The notes under the pieces were generated by a model that saw nothing but the letters and a program-made list of their open reading frames with translations, was not told where the DNA came from and did no database searches. Positions 1 through 9,056 of a DNA stretch of 64,000 nt are shown piece by piece. The position numbers were made by a program, and so were the translations under genes. Source of the DNA: Melioribacteraceae bacterium (lineage in GTDB: Bacteria; Bacteroidota; Ignavibacteria; Ignavibacteriales; Melioribacteraceae); NCBI GenBank assembly GCA_022181065.1, contig BQMY01000089.1, positions 1 to 64,000 of the forward strand, read 5' to 3'. The stretch's first letter is position 1, and each line of letters begins with the position of its first letter.

Positions 1-57
1 ACTTATACTGGCAAACCCTTAAAAGCTTAATAGTGCGCTGTCTAATGGGACGCTACA
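1..57. other. Left-edge sequence foreign to the interrupted kinase gene
   Basis: The kinase reading frame entering from the right loses all resemblance to the histidine kinase family near position 58 and hits a stop at 42-44. Read on the minus strand, the non-kinase sequence begins TGTAGCGTCCC, and on the plus strand it ends in CTACA. A TG...CA terminus of this sort is common at insertion-sequence ends, so an inserted element is possible. An assembly join at a contig edge is equally possible. Only 57 bases are visible and no transposase can be seen. Confidence 0.3.
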
Positions 58-2003
58 CTAGCAGAAGCTATCCCGGAAAAGCATATATTTGTCTCCTCTC
101 TCTTTACTCCTCTCAACAGGTCTTCCAGAACACCGGTAAAACTTAGCACTGCATTTAACGGACTCCTGATTTCATGCGACATTTGCGCTAAAAATTCAGT
201 TTTTAATCTGTCGGCATCCTCCGCGCGTTCTTTTGCCAGAAGAAGATCATTTTCAACTTTTTTAATATATGTGATATCAAAGAGATATCCTCGCATGTCT
301 GTAAGATTTCCATTCTCATCAAAAATCCCATGTACATTTTCGATTATATTGACAACTTCACCATCTGATCTTATCATGTCAATTTCATAATGGCTCACAT
401 CCCGTTCAGAAATGATCTTCTGTAATAATTTTGCTCTGTCTTCGGGATCTTTATAAAAATTGGTTGCATGATAAAGCTGTAGTTCCTTCAGAGACTTGTA
501 TCCAAGAATTTTCAGAAATGACGGATTACAATCTAAAACCTTCCCCTCAACAGATGAAAGAAAGTCACCGGTCAAATCTTTCATGAAAAATTCACGATAC
601 CGTTCTTCACTTTTTTTCAGAGCTGCTTCAACCTCTTTTCGTGCAGTAATATCATTGATAATTCCGAATATCCGTTCCTTTTCCTTGTCGTACACAGCAT
701 TGGAGTGGACAAATCTAATTTCGCCATCAGGGCGGCGCAACTTGAATTCCAGATCATACGGTTTCCCTTCAACAATCAAATCGTACAGAGCTTTATCAAG
801 TTTAGGTCTGAACTCTTCAAGCGGCATTTTCTGGATCAGGGAAAGGTTAAATTCACTCTCAGTAACACCATAGATGTGTCTTGCTCCCGGAGAACCAATG
901 ATTGTTTTTGTTTTAAGATCAATTTCCCAGTTACCAAATCCACCCAATATCTCAGCCTTCCGTAAACGGCTCTCACTATGTTTAAGTGCGTCCCTAAGTG
1001 TGTAATCACTGGTGACGTCCGAGAAAACCAGCACAACTCCTGATATCACTCCATCTTTATTTAAAATTGGTGAAGCACTATCCGCAATCTGGTATTCTTT
1101 TCCCTCATTTGAACGTAAAATAGTATTGTTTGCCAGATTTACCTTCTTTCCTTCTTTCAATACCTTCGATACAGGGTCTACCAGTTGTTCTCTATTTGCA
1201 GGATTGTAAATTTTAAATATCTCCGTGACAGGTTTACCCTTCGCCTCACTGATATTATAACCGCATAATCTTTCAGCCACCGGATTCATGAGGATAACAT
1301 TACCATTAAGGTCTGTCGAGAGAACCCCATCTCCAATAGAAAGTAAAGTAGTTCTCAACTCTTCATTTTTCTTCTCAATTTTCTTATGTAATAATGATTG
1401 CTGTATAGCAATTGCGACAAGGTTTGCCAGCGCTCTTGAAAGCTCAAGTTGATTTTCGGTGCATGTTTGAATTTCATGCAAAGAAGCAATAATAAACACT
1501 CCAAGCGTTTCTTCAGCTGTAAAAATTGGAATATACCAGATTGAACGTAATGCGCGGTTCTCAATAATTATCTTTTCAACAGGAGTTAACTCCTCAACTT
1601 TACTATCGTGCACGTGCACTATCTCTTTTGATTTGATGGCCTTTAAGATATGAATATGTCCATCAAGTTTTGACCATCTGAAATCCTCAGGGAAATTTGG
1701 ATCAAGAGGCGGAATCATCCCTCCCATATAGAGATAGTCTTCTTCTAAAAGATAAATTGCAGCTGTATCAATATTGGTAAGTTGTGCTATCTTATCTGTG
1801 GCTTCCTGCATCAATGTGCCAAGTTCAGCAGATGAACCAAGATTTATAGCGGCTTCCAGGAGGATACGAAACTCATCACTTTCTATGTTAGCAACTGAAC
1901 TTCCAACCTCATTTTGCAGATTCTCAACAATTTGAAGTTTGTCTCTAAGTAACCTGTTTTCCAGGATTAATTCTTCTTTGGATTTAGAATTATCTGAAAC
2001 CAT
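42..2003 (-). CDS. GAF/PAS sensor histidine kinase, truncated at its 3' end
   Basis: Cytoplasmic multi-sensor histidine kinase. A short N-terminal coiled-coil-like stretch is followed by a GAF domain (about residues 47-200) and three PAS domains (about 219-335, 350-465 and 475-590). The HisKA dimerisation/phosphoacceptor segment carries QMSHEIRSP with the phospho-accepting His near residue 610. The protein then ends at residue 653 without any HATPase (N, G1, G2 box) domain, after only about 40 residues of HisKA. As drawn it cannot autophosphorylate. The frame departs from family sequence at about SAS-VASH, exactly where the foreign left-edge sequence begins. No transmembrane segment is evident. 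The ligand is unknown; two-component partner genes are not visible on this side. Confidence 0.85.
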   Translation of the reverse strand: MVSDNSKSKEELILENRLLRDKLQIVENLQNEVGSSVANIESDEFRILLEAAINLGSSAELGTLMQEATDKIAQLTNIDTAAIYLLEEDYLYMGGMIPPLDPNFPEDFRWSKLDGHIHILKAIKSKEIVHVHDSKVEELTPVEKIIIENRALRSIWYIPIFTAEETLGVFIIASLHEIQTCTENQLELSRALANLVAIAIQQSLLHKKIEKKNEELRTTLLSIGDGVLSTDLNGNVILMNPVAERLCGYNISEAKGKPVTEIFKIYNPANREQLVDPVSKVLKEGKKVNLANNTILRSNEGKEYQIADSASPILNKDGVISGVVLVFSDVTSDYTLRDALKHSESRLRKAEILGGFGNWEIDLKTKTIIGSPGARHIYGVTESEFNLSLIQKMPLEEFRPKLDKALYDLIVEGKPYDLEFKLRRPDGEIRFVHSNAVYDKEKERIFGIINDITARKEVEAALKKSEERYREFFMKDLTGDFLSSVEGKVLDCNPSFLKILGYKSLKELQLYHATNFYKDPEDRAKLLQKIISERDVSHYEIDMIRSDGEVVNIIENVHGIFDENGNLTDMRGYLFDITYIKKVENDLLLAKERAEDADRLKTEFLAQMSHEIRSPLNAVLSFTGVLEDLLRGVKREETNICFSGIASASVASH

Positions 2004-2234
2004 TACACTCCAGAAAAATTGAACAGAGTTTTTTAACCATACGTATCTTAAACTTTACAAGTTGCAACTTGGTTCTTAATTATCGCAAAGATTTCTAATT
2101 ATTTAAGTTTTCAGTTTAATAAAAACATACAAAATAAAGAATGCAAGGCTATAATAATACAATATACTCTATTTTAAGTTTAAATGTAATGGGGGGGGAG
2201 ACTAAATGGTTATTTTTTTTAATGGAATGAGAAA

Positions 2235-2254
2235 CCTGCCCTCGCAAGGGCAGG
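2235..2254 (-). terminator. Hairpin terminator after pepD
   Basis: Perfect 8-bp stem CCTGCCCT/AGGGCAGG with a 4-nt loop, 12 nt beyond the pepD stop on the minus strand. The following bases are AT-rich but lack a clean T-run immediately after the stem, so termination strength is uncertain. The rest of 2004-2265 is AT-rich and contains a G8 homopolymer at 2191-2198. Confidence 0.6.
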
Positions 2255-2265
2255 GTTAAAAATGA

Positions 2266-3732
2266 TCAACCTTTGGCAATCTTTTCGAGAATGCCTTTGG
2301 TAAGATTCCAGAAATGTTCAATATCCGCAATTTTAAGCATTTCATCAGGAGAGTGAGCACCCTGTATTGTCGGTCCGTATGAAATCATATCCATACCCGG
2401 ATAACGATCACCGAGTATTCCACATTCCAGACCGGCGTGAATAGCTTTTATTTCTGCTTCGTTCCCGCGCATACCTTTGAATACTTCTTTCGAGACTTTA
2501 AGAAGATTGGAATCCATATTCGGCTGCCAGCCGGGATATCCGTCACCAATCATGATTTCATCGGCACCGGATAGCTTGAATATCGCGGCTACCGAGTCGG
2601 ATAAATACATCTTCGCGGATTCGATTGAACTGCGCTGTGATGTGCCGATACGCAATCTTCCGTTCTCTTCATTTATGGTAGCCAGATTAGTTGAGGTTTC
2701 AACCAATCCTTCAATATCAGGACTCATAGCCATAATACCATTCGGCATCGCGTATAGAACGTTGATGATAGTATCAGTGAAGTTTTTGGTATAAACTTCA
2801 GAGTATGACGCTTCAACTTTGGTGACTTTAACTTTTACACCACCATCATTTACTTTGTACTCAAGAAGGACTTCAGTTGTAGTTTCTTCAGCAACTTTTT
2901 CCATTGCAGGTATATTCGCTGCGTCAACGTATGCGATAACTTCTGCTTCACGTGGAATAGCGTTACGTTTGGAACCACCATTTATCTGCGCGATATAATA
3001 TTCAATTCCGTCAATTTTTTTCAGGTATCTTGCAAGAATCTGCAATGCGTTTCCTCTACCTGCGGCTACATCAAGACCACTGTGACCACCTTTTAGTCCG
3101 TCAACCATAATTTCAACAGGAACTAATCCGGCAGCTGTTTTTTGTTTCGCAATATTGTAAAAACCGTTTGTATCCTGACCACCTGAGCACCCTACATAAA
3201 AAGCGCCATCTTCTTCAGAATCCATATTGAGCAAAATACGTCCCTCAACAAAACCGGGCTGAAGATTATTAGCTCCGGTCAATCCGGTTTCTTCATCAAC
3301 AGTTAGAAGAAGCTCAAGAGGACCATGCACAAAGCTGTCATCATCAACTGTTGCCAAGGCTGCTGCAACACCAATACCGTTATCAGCACCAAGCGTAGTT
3401 CCTTCGGCTGTTATCCATTCGCCGTCAATTTTAAGTTTTATCGGATCGTTGTCAAAATCATGTTCTGTGCCTTTATTTTTTTCACAAACCATATCAACAT
3501 GACCCTGAAGTACAACACCAGGAGCGTTTTCATAACCTTTTGTTGCCGGAACTTTTATCACAATGTTATGAACATCATCTTCCTTGAATTCAAGGTTTCT
3601 CTCTTTTGCGAAATTTCTTACGTATTCAACTGCTTTTTCTTCTTTTTTTGAAGGACGCGGAACTTGAGTAAGTTCATAAAATCTTTGCCAGACAATTTCC
3701 GGTTTTAATCCTTCAATAATATTTGCAGACAT
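2266..3732 (-). CDS. pepD: Aminoacyl-histidine dipeptidase (PepD, peptidase M20)
   Basis: Cytosolic di-zinc dipeptidase that cleaves Xaa-His and other dipeptides during peptide salvage. At 488 residues it matches the usual PepD length. The M20 metal-site motifs are present: GHVDMV (His and Asp ligands), GADNGIG (bridging Asp), DEETGLTGA (catalytic Glu pair), GGHSGLD in the lid/dimerisation domain, and a C-terminal GAHSPDE with the last His ligand. It lies 26 nt downstream of the YchF-type gene on the same strand and is probably cotranscribed with it. A hairpin follows the stop. Confidence 0.93.
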   Translation of the reverse strand: MSANIIEGLKPEIVWQRFYELTQVPRPSKKEEKAVEYVRNFAKERNLEFKEDDVHNIVIKVPATKGYENAPGVVLQGHVDMVCEKNKGTEHDFDNDPIKLKIDGEWITAEGTTLGADNGIGVAAALATVDDDSFVHGPLELLLTVDEETGLTGANNLQPGFVEGRILLNMDSEEDGAFYVGCSGGQDTNGFYNIAKQKTAAGLVPVEIMVDGLKGGHSGLDVAAGRGNALQILARYLKKIDGIEYYIAQINGGSKRNAIPREAEVIAYVDAANIPAMEKVAEETTTEVLLEYKVNDGGVKVKVTKVEASYSEVYTKNFTDTIINVLYAMPNGIMAMSPDIEGLVETSTNLATINEENGRLRIGTSQRSSIESAKMYLSDSVAAIFKLSGADEIMIGDGYPGWQPNMDSNLLKVSKEVFKGMRGNEAEIKAIHAGLECGILGDRYPGMDMISYGPTIQGAHSPDEMLKIADIEHFWNLTKGILEKIAKG

Positions 3733-3758
3733 ATTTGCTCCTGCTTTAATGAATTAAA

Positions 3759-4844
3759 TCAACTATGACGAATATTAAGTATATCGCCGTCTTTTACTAT
3801 ATATTCTTTACCTTCTAGTCTCCAAACACCTGCTTCTTTACATTTAGCGAAAGAGCCGTATTGGATGTAATCATCGTAACTGGTAACTTCAGCACGAATA
3901 AATCTGTTATAGAAATCTGTATGAATTACCCCGGCGGAATCCTGCGCGGTATAATTTTTCTTGATAGTCCATGCCCGGCATTCATCCTCACCTACCGTGA
4001 AGAAAGACTGCAATCCCAGTACTTTGTATGAAGTACCAAGTATTTTTGCCAACGCCGATTCACTTATGCCATAGTCATCCATAAATGTGGCTCTATCGTC
4101 TTCATCAAGCATCGAAAGTTCGTATTCAATTTTGGCGAAAAACGGAATTACTTCGGTATCGGAGTCCTCACCCAAACCGTTTTTTACCTCTTCAATAATA
4201 GAATCTACTTTATCGAACGAATCTTCATCGAAGTTAATTCCAATCATTAGCGGTTTGATGGTCAATAACTGATAACCACTTAAAGTTCTTAACTCATTTT
4301 CATCCAGTTCAAGTGTACGAAGGGGTTTTTCGCTTTCGAGGTGTTCCATACATTTTTCAAGAATGGGAAGTTCTTTCATCAACTTTTCATCTTTCGTTTT
4401 CATCGCGTCTTTTCGAACCTTCTCGATACGATTTTCGAAAAACTCCAGGTCGGAAAGGAGAAATTCAGTTTCGAGAAATAACACATCACTCAGCGGATCA
4501 ATATGATTCATCGGATGCAGCACCGAATCATCCCGAAATTGCCGAATTACATAAAAAAGTGAATCATTATTTCTAACACTATTAAGAAAATTTGTGGTGA
4601 TCTTTAATTTTCCATCATCCGATTTGCGTAAACCCGGTATATCAAAAACTTCAATTGTTGCATTAATTTTTTTCTTGGGGTTGAACATCTCAGTCAGTTT
4701 ATCAAGCCTCGCATCCGGCACCTTAACTACTTCAATTGTTGCCTCATCCTTCATCGAAGCGGCGGGGTCTTCTTCAATTCCGGCAAGTGTGTTAAAAAGC
4801 GTTGTTTTGCCTGAATATTGCAAACCTATTAATCCTATTTGCAT
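3759..4844 (-). CDS. ychF: YchF/OLA1-type P-loop NTPase
   Basis: Ribosome-associated Obg-like NTPase of the YchF family; members bind ATP or GTP and act in stress and translation control. Its 361 residues equal the family length. The N-terminal P-loop is GLQYSGKTT, a G3 motif DIPGL follows, a helical coiled-coil insert lies in the middle, and a TGS domain (about residues 278-361, including the ECRAWTI and HTDFYNRFIRAEV stretches) ends the protein. The P-loop has YSGKTT where classical YchF has NVGKST, and the G4-like region reads GINFDED, so this is a divergent paralogue or a lineage-specific form. It is the first gene of a probable two-gene unit with pepD. Confidence 0.8.
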   Translation of the reverse strand: MQIGLIGLQYSGKTTLFNTLAGIEEDPAASMKDEATIEVVKVPDARLDKLTEMFNPKKKINATIEVFDIPGLRKSDDGKLKITTNFLNSVRNNDSLFYVIRQFRDDSVLHPMNHIDPLSDVLFLETEFLLSDLEFFENRIEKVRKDAMKTKDEKLMKELPILEKCMEHLESEKPLRTLELDENELRTLSGYQLLTIKPLMIGINFDEDSFDKVDSIIEEVKNGLGEDSDTEVIPFFAKIEYELSMLDEDDRATFMDDYGISESALAKILGTSYKVLGLQSFFTVGEDECRAWTIKKNYTAQDSAGVIHTDFYNRFIRAEVTSYDDYIQYGSFAKCKEAGVWRLEGKEYIVKDGDILNIRHS

Positions 4845-5334
4845 TTATTTCCATTTAATAGTTGAAAAAATATTTAAGTTATAAATATAAAAATATTTTT
4901 GCAGGAATACTCGCAGAACCGAATATTAAAGCAATTGCGCATAAGCAAATATTCAATAATTGGACGTTTGGAACCTGTCGTTGTTTTAACCTGATACAAC
5001 TTGAATAATAACAGCGGCATTGAATTTGATTTTTCAGGTAAAATATTTTTTAATCACTGCTGACATTACTCTCATTTTATTGATTATAATTTTGACCAAT
5101 ACTATTTTGAAGTTGATATTCCACATTTCAGGATGTTAAAATCCTAAAAAAATACTTTTGGAGTTCAGGAATATGGCAGTACCATAAGTCCTCCTTTTGA
5201 AGGAGGTGGATTCCGACAAAAGTCGGAAGACGGAGGATGACAGTTTCGAAGTAAAATAAAACTAAAATAAAGTTTTTCAACATTCTCAAATCACGAATAA
5301 CATTACACTATAGCAGCAATAACCGGAACCCGAT
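4845..5334. other. Intergenic region holding one repeat copy
   Basis: About 490 bp between the divergent ychF and gatE genes. It is AT-rich and should hold both promoters, although no clear -35/-10 pair stands out. The only structured element is a repeat of the hairpin family A at 5188-5240. No RNA gene was recognised. Confidence 0.6.
5188..5240 (+). repeat. Family A hairpin repeat, copy 1
   Basis: Two successive hairpins: CCTCCTT/AAGGAGG with a 3-nt loop, then TTCCGAC/GTCGGAA with a 4-nt loop, followed by the conserved trailer GACGGAGGATGA. The same arrangement recurs at 8938, 29154, 31470, 31736 and 54560, always in plus orientation. Confidence 0.8.
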
Positions 5335-7266
5335 ATGTTAAATTTTATATTCAAACCTTTTAACGAAATGACTGATGAAGATTATCAACTGGTTGGTTTT
5401 AAATCCGGACTTGAAATCCATCAGCTTCTTCTCACCGAAAAAAAATTGTTCTGCCGATGCCCCGCCGGGAAATACAATTTCGAGTATAATGCCGAAATAT
5501 TAAGGCATATGCGTCCTACTCTCTCCGAGTTGGGTGAATACGATGGTACAGCATTGATGGAATTCAAAACGAAGAAGGATATCGTTTACAGAATCAATCG
5601 GGAATCGGTATGTACTTATGAAATGGATGATACTCCACCGTTTTTGATAAACGAACAGGCACTTGATATTGCGCTAGAAACCGCGATGTTGTTTAACTCC
5701 AATATCGTCGATGAACTTCATATAGCCAGAAAACAATACCTCGATGGGAGTATCCCCACAGGATTTCAGAGAACCGCAATATTTTCATTAAATGGTGAAA
5801 TACCATACAAGGATAGAAAAATATCGATCATCCAGCAATCTATCGAGGAAGACTCATGTCGTGAGGTTAGCGATATCGGGCACACCAGAATTTACATCAC
5901 AGACCGACTCGGGATGCCATTGATTGAAACCGTAACCGGTCCTGACATGAAAACACCTCGGGAAGTAGCAGAAGTTGCCCGTATTTGCGCCCGGGTTGTC
6001 AGAAGCACCAACAAGGTTCGCAGAGGTATGGGTGCCGCTCGTGAGGATGTAAATGTTTCTGTGGAAGGTGGTACCCGTGTTGAGATTAAAGGTGTACCGA
6101 AAATATCCACAATTCCGCTTCTCACTTATAATGAAGCAAAAAGACAGTGGAATCTGCTAAGATTAAGAGAAGAACTTAAAGACAGAGGTATTACTCCCGA
6201 AACATTCAAGGCAGAATCTGCTGATGTAACCACATTGTTAAAACGCCCTCATTATCTGCCGCTTAAAACGGCGATTTATGATGGTCAGAGAGTTATGTGC
6301 GTTAATCTGCATGGATTCAAAGACCTGCTCCACTGGGAAACTCAAACCGATACTTACTTCTCCAAGGAAATATCAGACCGGGTGAGAGTAATTGCCTGTC
6401 TTACAACGCTTCCTAATATTGTGCATTCCGATAGTAAAAGTGATACTCTTACTTCAGCAGAGTGGGCACTCATAAAAAAACATATGAACGCAAACGAAAG
6501 CGATACACTGGTACTCGTTTGGGGTTCCGAAATGGATACTGATACTGCTGTGAAAGAAATTACTATTCGCGCGAAAGAAGCAACAATCGGCATTCCTTCC
6601 GAAACGCGACAGGCACTCGATGACGGCACAAACGGATTTGAAAGGATTTTACCCGGTGCTGACAGAATGTACCCGGATACAGATCTGCCTCCAAAACAAA
6701 TCACCGCGGAAAGACTGGAAAAAATAAAAAAACAATTACCCGAACCAATCTGGGAAAGAGAAAACTGGTACCGCGAACTAAAAATTCCACCTGATACAAT
6801 CGAAGAATTATCAATACATCCTCTTGCCGCGGTGTTTAAGGAAGCCGTTGAAAAGATGAAGATTGATCCCGTGCTTGCTGCGGTGGTTACTATACAGTGG
6901 ACAAAAAAACTGAAAAAGGCGGGATACGATATCTCTCTCATAACTGACTACATGATGCGGGAAATATTTGAATGTTATTCCAGCGGAATAATATCGCGTG
7001 AAGGTATCTATCTCGCGCTTAAAAAATCTGTTGAACTTGGGAAGTTTTATGCTGAGTTGCTACCCAAACCACTCACACGTTCAGAGTTGAAATCTATAAT
7101 CAAACGTGAAAAAGCATATCTGAATGATATGCCATTGTATGATAAATCAAATTATAACAAGCTTTTAACAGGCAGGGTGATGGATGCAGTAAGAGGCAGA
7201 ATTGAGTTTGAAAAAATTTCCCAGATATTGGATGAACATGATAAGGAGGCAAAAAATGGAAAATAA
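5335..7266 (+). CDS. gatE: Glu-tRNA(Gln) amidotransferase subunit E, archaeal type (GatE)
   Basis: Kinase/transamidase subunit of the GatDE complex, which phosphorylates Glu-tRNA(Gln) and converts it to Gln-tRNA(Gln) with ammonia delivered from GatD. The 643-residue protein starts with the GatB/E cradle motif GLEIHQLL and carries Cys pairs (CRCPAG), the EEDSCRE segment, the VNVSVEGG and VEIKG motifs, an AspRS-like GAD insert in the middle, and a C-terminal YqeY-like tRNA-binding tail. Length and insert set it apart from bacterial GatB (about 480 residues). Met12 at 5368 is an alternative start giving the short N-terminus usual in archaea; no strong ribosome binding site decides between them. 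It overlaps gatD by 11 nt. Confidence 0.92.
   Translation: MLNFIFKPFNEMTDEDYQLVGFKSGLEIHQLLLTEKKLFCRCPAGKYNFEYNAEILRHMRPTLSELGEYDGTALMEFKTKKDIVYRINRESVCTYEMDDTPPFLINEQALDIALETAMLFNSNIVDELHIARKQYLDGSIPTGFQRTAIFSLNGEIPYKDRKISIIQQSIEEDSCREVSDIGHTRIYITDRLGMPLIETVTGPDMKTPREVAEVARICARVVRSTNKVRRGMGAAREDVNVSVEGGTRVEIKGVPKISTIPLLTYNEAKRQWNLLRLREELKDRGITPETFKAESADVTTLLKRPHYLPLKTAIYDGQRVMCVNLHGFKDLLHWETQTDTYFSKEISDRVRVIACLTTLPNIVHSDSKSDTLTSAEWALIKKHMNANESDTLVLVWGSEMDTDTAVKEITIRAKEATIGIPSETRQALDDGTNGFERILPGADRMYPDTDLPPKQITAERLEKIKKQLPEPIWERENWYRELKIPPDTIEELSIHPLAAVFKEAVEKMKIDPVLAAVVTIQWTKKLKKAGYDISLITDYMMREIFECYSSGIISREGIYLALKKSVELGKFYAELLPKPLTRSELKSIIKREKAYLNDMPLYDKSNYNKLLTGRVMDAVRGRIEFEKISQILDEHDKEAKNGK
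7243..7249 (+). promoter_or_regulatory. Strong ribosome binding site of gatD
   Basis: AAGGAGG inside the gatE 3' end, 6 nt ahead of the gatD ATG. It fixes the gatD start and implies translation initiation inside the upstream gene. Confidence 0.8.
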
Positions 7267-8644
7267 TAACGCTTACAAAGGGTACAGAGGCGCCGCTTTA
7301 TCAGTTCTTAAAAATTTTAAAGCACCGGTGTGGAGTGATGTAGATCTGATCACGCCGAAGGGCACTTACAGCGGTATAATACTTCCCCGCTCCGAGAAGG
7401 CTGACGATCTCCACATCGTTCTAAAAATGCCAATTGGTTATAATATTGGAATACTTGCCGAGGCTGTTACAGATATAAAGGTCAAAGGTCAGAAAGAAGC
7501 AATATATAAAATTCCGGAAAAAGCATTCCCGGTTGACCCGAATAAACCGAATATCAAACTACTAGGTACAGGCGGTACGATTGCATCACGACTAGACTAT
7601 CGAACCGGTGCGGTAATTCCCGCATTCTCACCAGGCGAACTTTATGGCTCCGTTCCCGAACTGGCTGATTATTGTAACCTCGATACCGAAAAACTTTATG
7701 GTGTATTCAGTGAAAATATGGGTCCGGAACAATGGATAGGTACGGCAAAAGCGATCGGACGCGAAATTGACAAAGGGGTTCAGGGAATTGTTATTGGTCA
7801 TGGAACTGATGTTATGCACCACACAGCAGCCGTGCTCTCTTTTATGGTTCAGGATTCGCCCATCCCGATTGTGATGGTTGGATCGCAGCGCTCCAGTGAC
7901 CGTCCTTCTTCCGATGCTGCTCTCAATCTTATTCACGCGGTTAAAACTGCCGCTGAAAGTGATATTGCCGAAACTATGGTGTGTATGTTCGGACCCACAT
8001 CAGATGAGTACGGGTTATTACACCGCGGAACACGAGTAAGAAAAATGCACTCAAGTTACAGAAGTACTTTCAGAACTATTGGTGATATCCCCCTCGCGAA
8101 AGTGGACAGAAATGAAATCACCCCTTTCAGCGATAATTATAAAAAACGCAGAAAAGACAGAAACGTTACTATCAACCCTGTATTCGAAGAAAAAGTCAGT
8201 ATGGTTTACTACTACCCCAACATGCAGCCTGATATTATCGACTCACTCATCGATAACGGCTACAAGGGAATAGTAATCGCGGGAACGGGACTCGGACACG
8301 TAAATAAACCTGTTTATCCGGCACTAAAACGCGCTCAGGAAAAGGGTGTCGCTGTTTACATGACAGTACAAACGCTTTGGGGTTATGTACAGATGTACGT
8401 TTATGATACAGGAAGGGACATGATGGAACTTGGTGTAGTTCCCCTTGCAAATATGCTCCCTGAGGTGGCTTATGTTAAACTTGGCTGGGCTTTGGGGCAG
8501 ACTCACGATTTGGATAAGGTAAAAGAAATTATGCTAACACCGATTGCCGGTGAAATAACCGAACGTGAACCTAGCAACGGTTACCTGATCTTCCAGGGTG
8601 GAATTCCCGAAGTTGAGGAGTTTATCAGCAAGTACAGAAAGTAG
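7256..8644 (+). CDS. gatD: Glu-tRNA(Gln) amidotransferase subunit D, archaeal type (GatD)
   Basis: Asparaginase-like glutaminase subunit of GatDE; it releases ammonia from glutamine (or asparagine) for GatE. An N-terminal SH3-like AnsA/GatD-specific segment (about residues 1-85) precedes the asparaginase fold with LLGTGGTIASR (nucleophile Thr), GHGTDVMHHTA (Thr-Asp pair) and the SQRSSDRPSSDA stretch. The start is set by the perfect AAGGAGG at 7243-7249, 6 nt before the ATG at 7256, although the frame stays open upstream to 7202. The protein is 462 residues. The overlap with the gatE stop suggests translational coupling and stoichiometric expression. Confidence 0.93.
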   Translation: MENNNAYKGYRGAALSVLKNFKAPVWSDVDLITPKGTYSGIILPRSEKADDLHIVLKMPIGYNIGILAEAVTDIKVKGQKEAIYKIPEKAFPVDPNKPNIKLLGTGGTIASRLDYRTGAVIPAFSPGELYGSVPELADYCNLDTEKLYGVFSENMGPEQWIGTAKAIGREIDKGVQGIVIGHGTDVMHHTAAVLSFMVQDSPIPIVMVGSQRSSDRPSSDAALNLIHAVKTAAESDIAETMVCMFGPTSDEYGLLHRGTRVRKMHSSYRSTFRTIGDIPLAKVDRNEITPFSDNYKKRRKDRNVTINPVFEEKVSMVYYYPNMQPDIIDSLIDNGYKGIVIAGTGLGHVNKPVYPALKRAQEKGVAVYMTVQTLWGYVQMYVYDTGRDMMELGVVPLANMLPEVAYVKLGWALGQTHDLDKVKEIMLTPIAGEITEREPSNGYLIFQGGIPEVEEFISKYRK

Positions 8645-9056
8645 ATAAAAACAGTGAGATAAGAAAACTGGATGGGGCGACTAAAAAGGGAGTCAGTCCC
8701 TTGCAAAAACATCTATGTCATTATCCCCCTGTAAAATCGGAAGGCATTCAGTTTTGTTTTTCGTTTTTTTTACTTAAAATTTACAATCATAGATTAACGA
8801 CCATAATAGGTGGGTGAGGTACTCGAACCCCCGGAAAAAGCACGATATTAAACGAACCCATCCTATCCGCCTGGGGCGGACTTCCCTTTGACAAAGGGAA
8901 GGACTTTTGACCGTTGGCAAATCTGCTCGTTTTAAAAGTCCTCCTTCGAATGAGGTGGATTTCGACGATAGTCGAAAGACGGAGGATGATTCATTGGGTA
9001 CTTAGACTTTTTGGTCAGCCCCGACATAAACAACGTCATTTCCGTGAATCCGTGAG
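8645..9056. repeat. Intergenic repeat cluster between gatD and idi
   Basis: This 412-bp gap between convergent genes holds several repeat modules. A reverse copy of the GGTTCGAG-type module lies at about 8811-8834. A family C element, AACCCATCCTA followed by a CTTCCCTTT/AAAGGGAAG hairpin, spans about 8854-8904. A family A copy occupies 8938-8990, where the second stem is TTTCGAC/GTCGAAA. No gene or RNA was recognised. The family C hairpin followed by a short T-run could help end transcription of either flanking operon. Confidence 0.65.
8938..8990 (+). repeat. Family A hairpin repeat, copy 2
   Basis: Same layout as the copy at 5188. The second hairpin is TTTCGAC-gata-GTCGAAA, differing from copy 1 by a paired C-to-T and G-to-A change that keeps the stem intact. 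The first hairpin has one mismatch (CCTCCTT facing AATGAGG). Confidence 0.8.

Noticed and set aside
2191-2198. G8 homopolymer as a phase-variation tract
   Set aside because: It is not inside or directly upstream of a start codon and no nearby gene depends on it; a run of this length can also be a sequencing artefact.
5194-5211. AAGGAGGTG in family A repeats as a working Shine-Dalgarno site
   Set aside because: It is locked in the CCTCCTT/AAGGAGG stem and no start codon lies at a suitable distance in any copy.
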